Shown here piece by piece: positions 63,549 through 64,000 of a DNA stretch of 64,000 nt. Position 1 is the stretch's first letter, and each line of letters starts with the position of its first letter. Below the pieces are notes generated by a model, which was not told the DNA's origin, did not search any database, and saw nothing but the letters and a program-made list of their open reading frames with translations. The stretch spans positions 1 through 64,000 of the forward strand of contig JAFKKO010000124.1 of the NCBI GenBank assembly GCA_017305455.1, given 5' to 3'. The DNA is from Hyphomicrobiales bacterium. Lineage in GTDB: Bacteria; Pseudomonadota; Alphaproteobacteria; Rhizobiales; Xanthobacteraceae. A program made the translations under genes and the position numbers.

Positions 63549-64000
63549 TCAAAGGAACTTGTCCTGATCCACAGGTCGGATCAGGTCGGCCGCGGTGCCG
63601 TCACCGCCAAAGTCGATACCGCGAACAATGACGACCGGCGCGCCTTGAATGGAGGGGCCCATCAGTACAGAGGCGGCCGCGGCGATTTCATCGGCTTGTG
63701 CAACCTCCGTGACTTCCAGAGATCGCCCGGCGAGATCGGGCTGGCCACGATAGTCGTTGAGCGTGACGATGCCGGCGCTGCCGATACAAACTCCGCAAGT
63801 GCCAAGACGCCACGGTCGGCCGAAACTATCCACGATGAGAACGCCGACGCTCGCGCCGCAAACCGCACGTATGCCGCGCCGCAGTTCTGCGGCGCTACGG
63901 TCCGGATTCTCGGGCAGCAACAGAATTTGCGACTCGCCGGCGTCGATGTTGGAGCGGTCGATCCCGGCGTTGGCGCTGACATAACCAAGTCGATGACGCA
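63549..64000 (-). CDS. cofE: Coenzyme F420:L-glutamate ligase, C-terminal part (runs off window)
   Basis: The frame enters from the right edge reading LGYVSANAGIDRSN and then GESQILLLPENPDRSAAELR, VLIVDSFGRPWRLGTCGVCIG and VIVRGIDFGGDGTAADLIRP, all CofE/FbiB ligase motifs. About 150 residues are visible, with the stop at 63549-63551. There is no nitroreductase-like extension after the ligase, unlike mycobacterial FbiB. CofE adds the glutamate tail of F420. It is the first visible gene of the operon; the true start lies outside. Confidence 0.93.
   Translation of the reverse strand, partial: RHRLGYVSANAGIDRSNIDAGESQILLLPENPDRSAAELRRGIRAVCGASVGVLIVDSFGRPWRLGTCGVCIGSAGIVTLNDYRGQPDLAGRSLEVTEVAQADEIAAAASVLMGPSIQGAPVVIVRGIDFGGDGTAADLIRPVDQDKFL

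Overview
The window looks like the chromosome of an alphaproteobacterium of the Bradyrhizobium/Afipia/Rhodopseudomonas group (Nitrobacteraceae). The reasons are high G+C, the extragenic palindromes typical of that group (around 2234-2320 and 37528-37678), a DUF2188/DUF4142/KGG set of small stress-type genes, and CoxM/S/L/D/E/G-type clusters. The species is not determined from this sequence.

Layout. 1-4.1 kb: ordinary catabolic genes (HDAC-like amidohydrolase fragment, enoyl-CoA hydratase, VOC ring-cleaving dioxygenase, DmdC-like acyl-CoA dehydrogenase). 4.38 kb: tRNA-Gln(TTG) with terminator, then a 3' scrap of a tonB gene. 5.2-9.3 kb: a molybdate/tungstate locus (modD, modC divergent from modA-modB) and a Crp/Fnr regulator. 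9.4-15.4 kb: a 1992-codon chimera made of two two-partner-secretion (TPS) exoproteins joined in frame to the last ~100 codons of a phosphonate permease (phnE). It is followed by phnC and a TusA-MetE fusion. 18.1-20.3 kb: a four-part copper nitrite reductase (membrane anchor, cytochrome c, cupredoxin, NirK). 20.3-27 kb: small genes mixed with pseudogene scraps (DUF72, KGG stress protein, MetE). 27.4-39.3 kb: parvulin and YbjN genes, then a second TPS exoprotein, its TpsB transporter, ExbB, ExbD and TonB.

39.3-52.6 kb: a catabolic region with MFS transporter, nitrilase and flavin reductase divergent from an IclR regulator. It continues with a cytoplasmic-type molybdopterin oxidoreductase, its FeS subunit and NrfD-like membrane subunit, and a three-subunit molybdenum hydroxylase. 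53.2-64 kb: a minus-strand operon that starts upstream of the window end with coenzyme F420 genes (cofE, cofD, cofC). It runs on into a second molybdenum hydroxylase (FAD subunit, FeS subunit, and a CoxG-CoxL fusion) and its maturation factors (CoxD, CoxE, CoxG), ending with an AraC regulator.

The most interesting signal is regulatory. Sites matching the ModE consensus CGnTATATA-N6-TATATAnCG stand upstream of the parvulin/YbjN genes (15 of 16 fixed positions), twice upstream of the second TPS gene (14 of 16 each) and upstream of the first TPS gene (13 of 16). A half-site lies in the modC/modA intergenic region. This suggests that a TPS-TonB surface system is expressed with molybdate/tungstate uptake. 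It may be an oxyanion-scavenging system serving the many molybdenum enzymes nearby. This is inference from sequence only.
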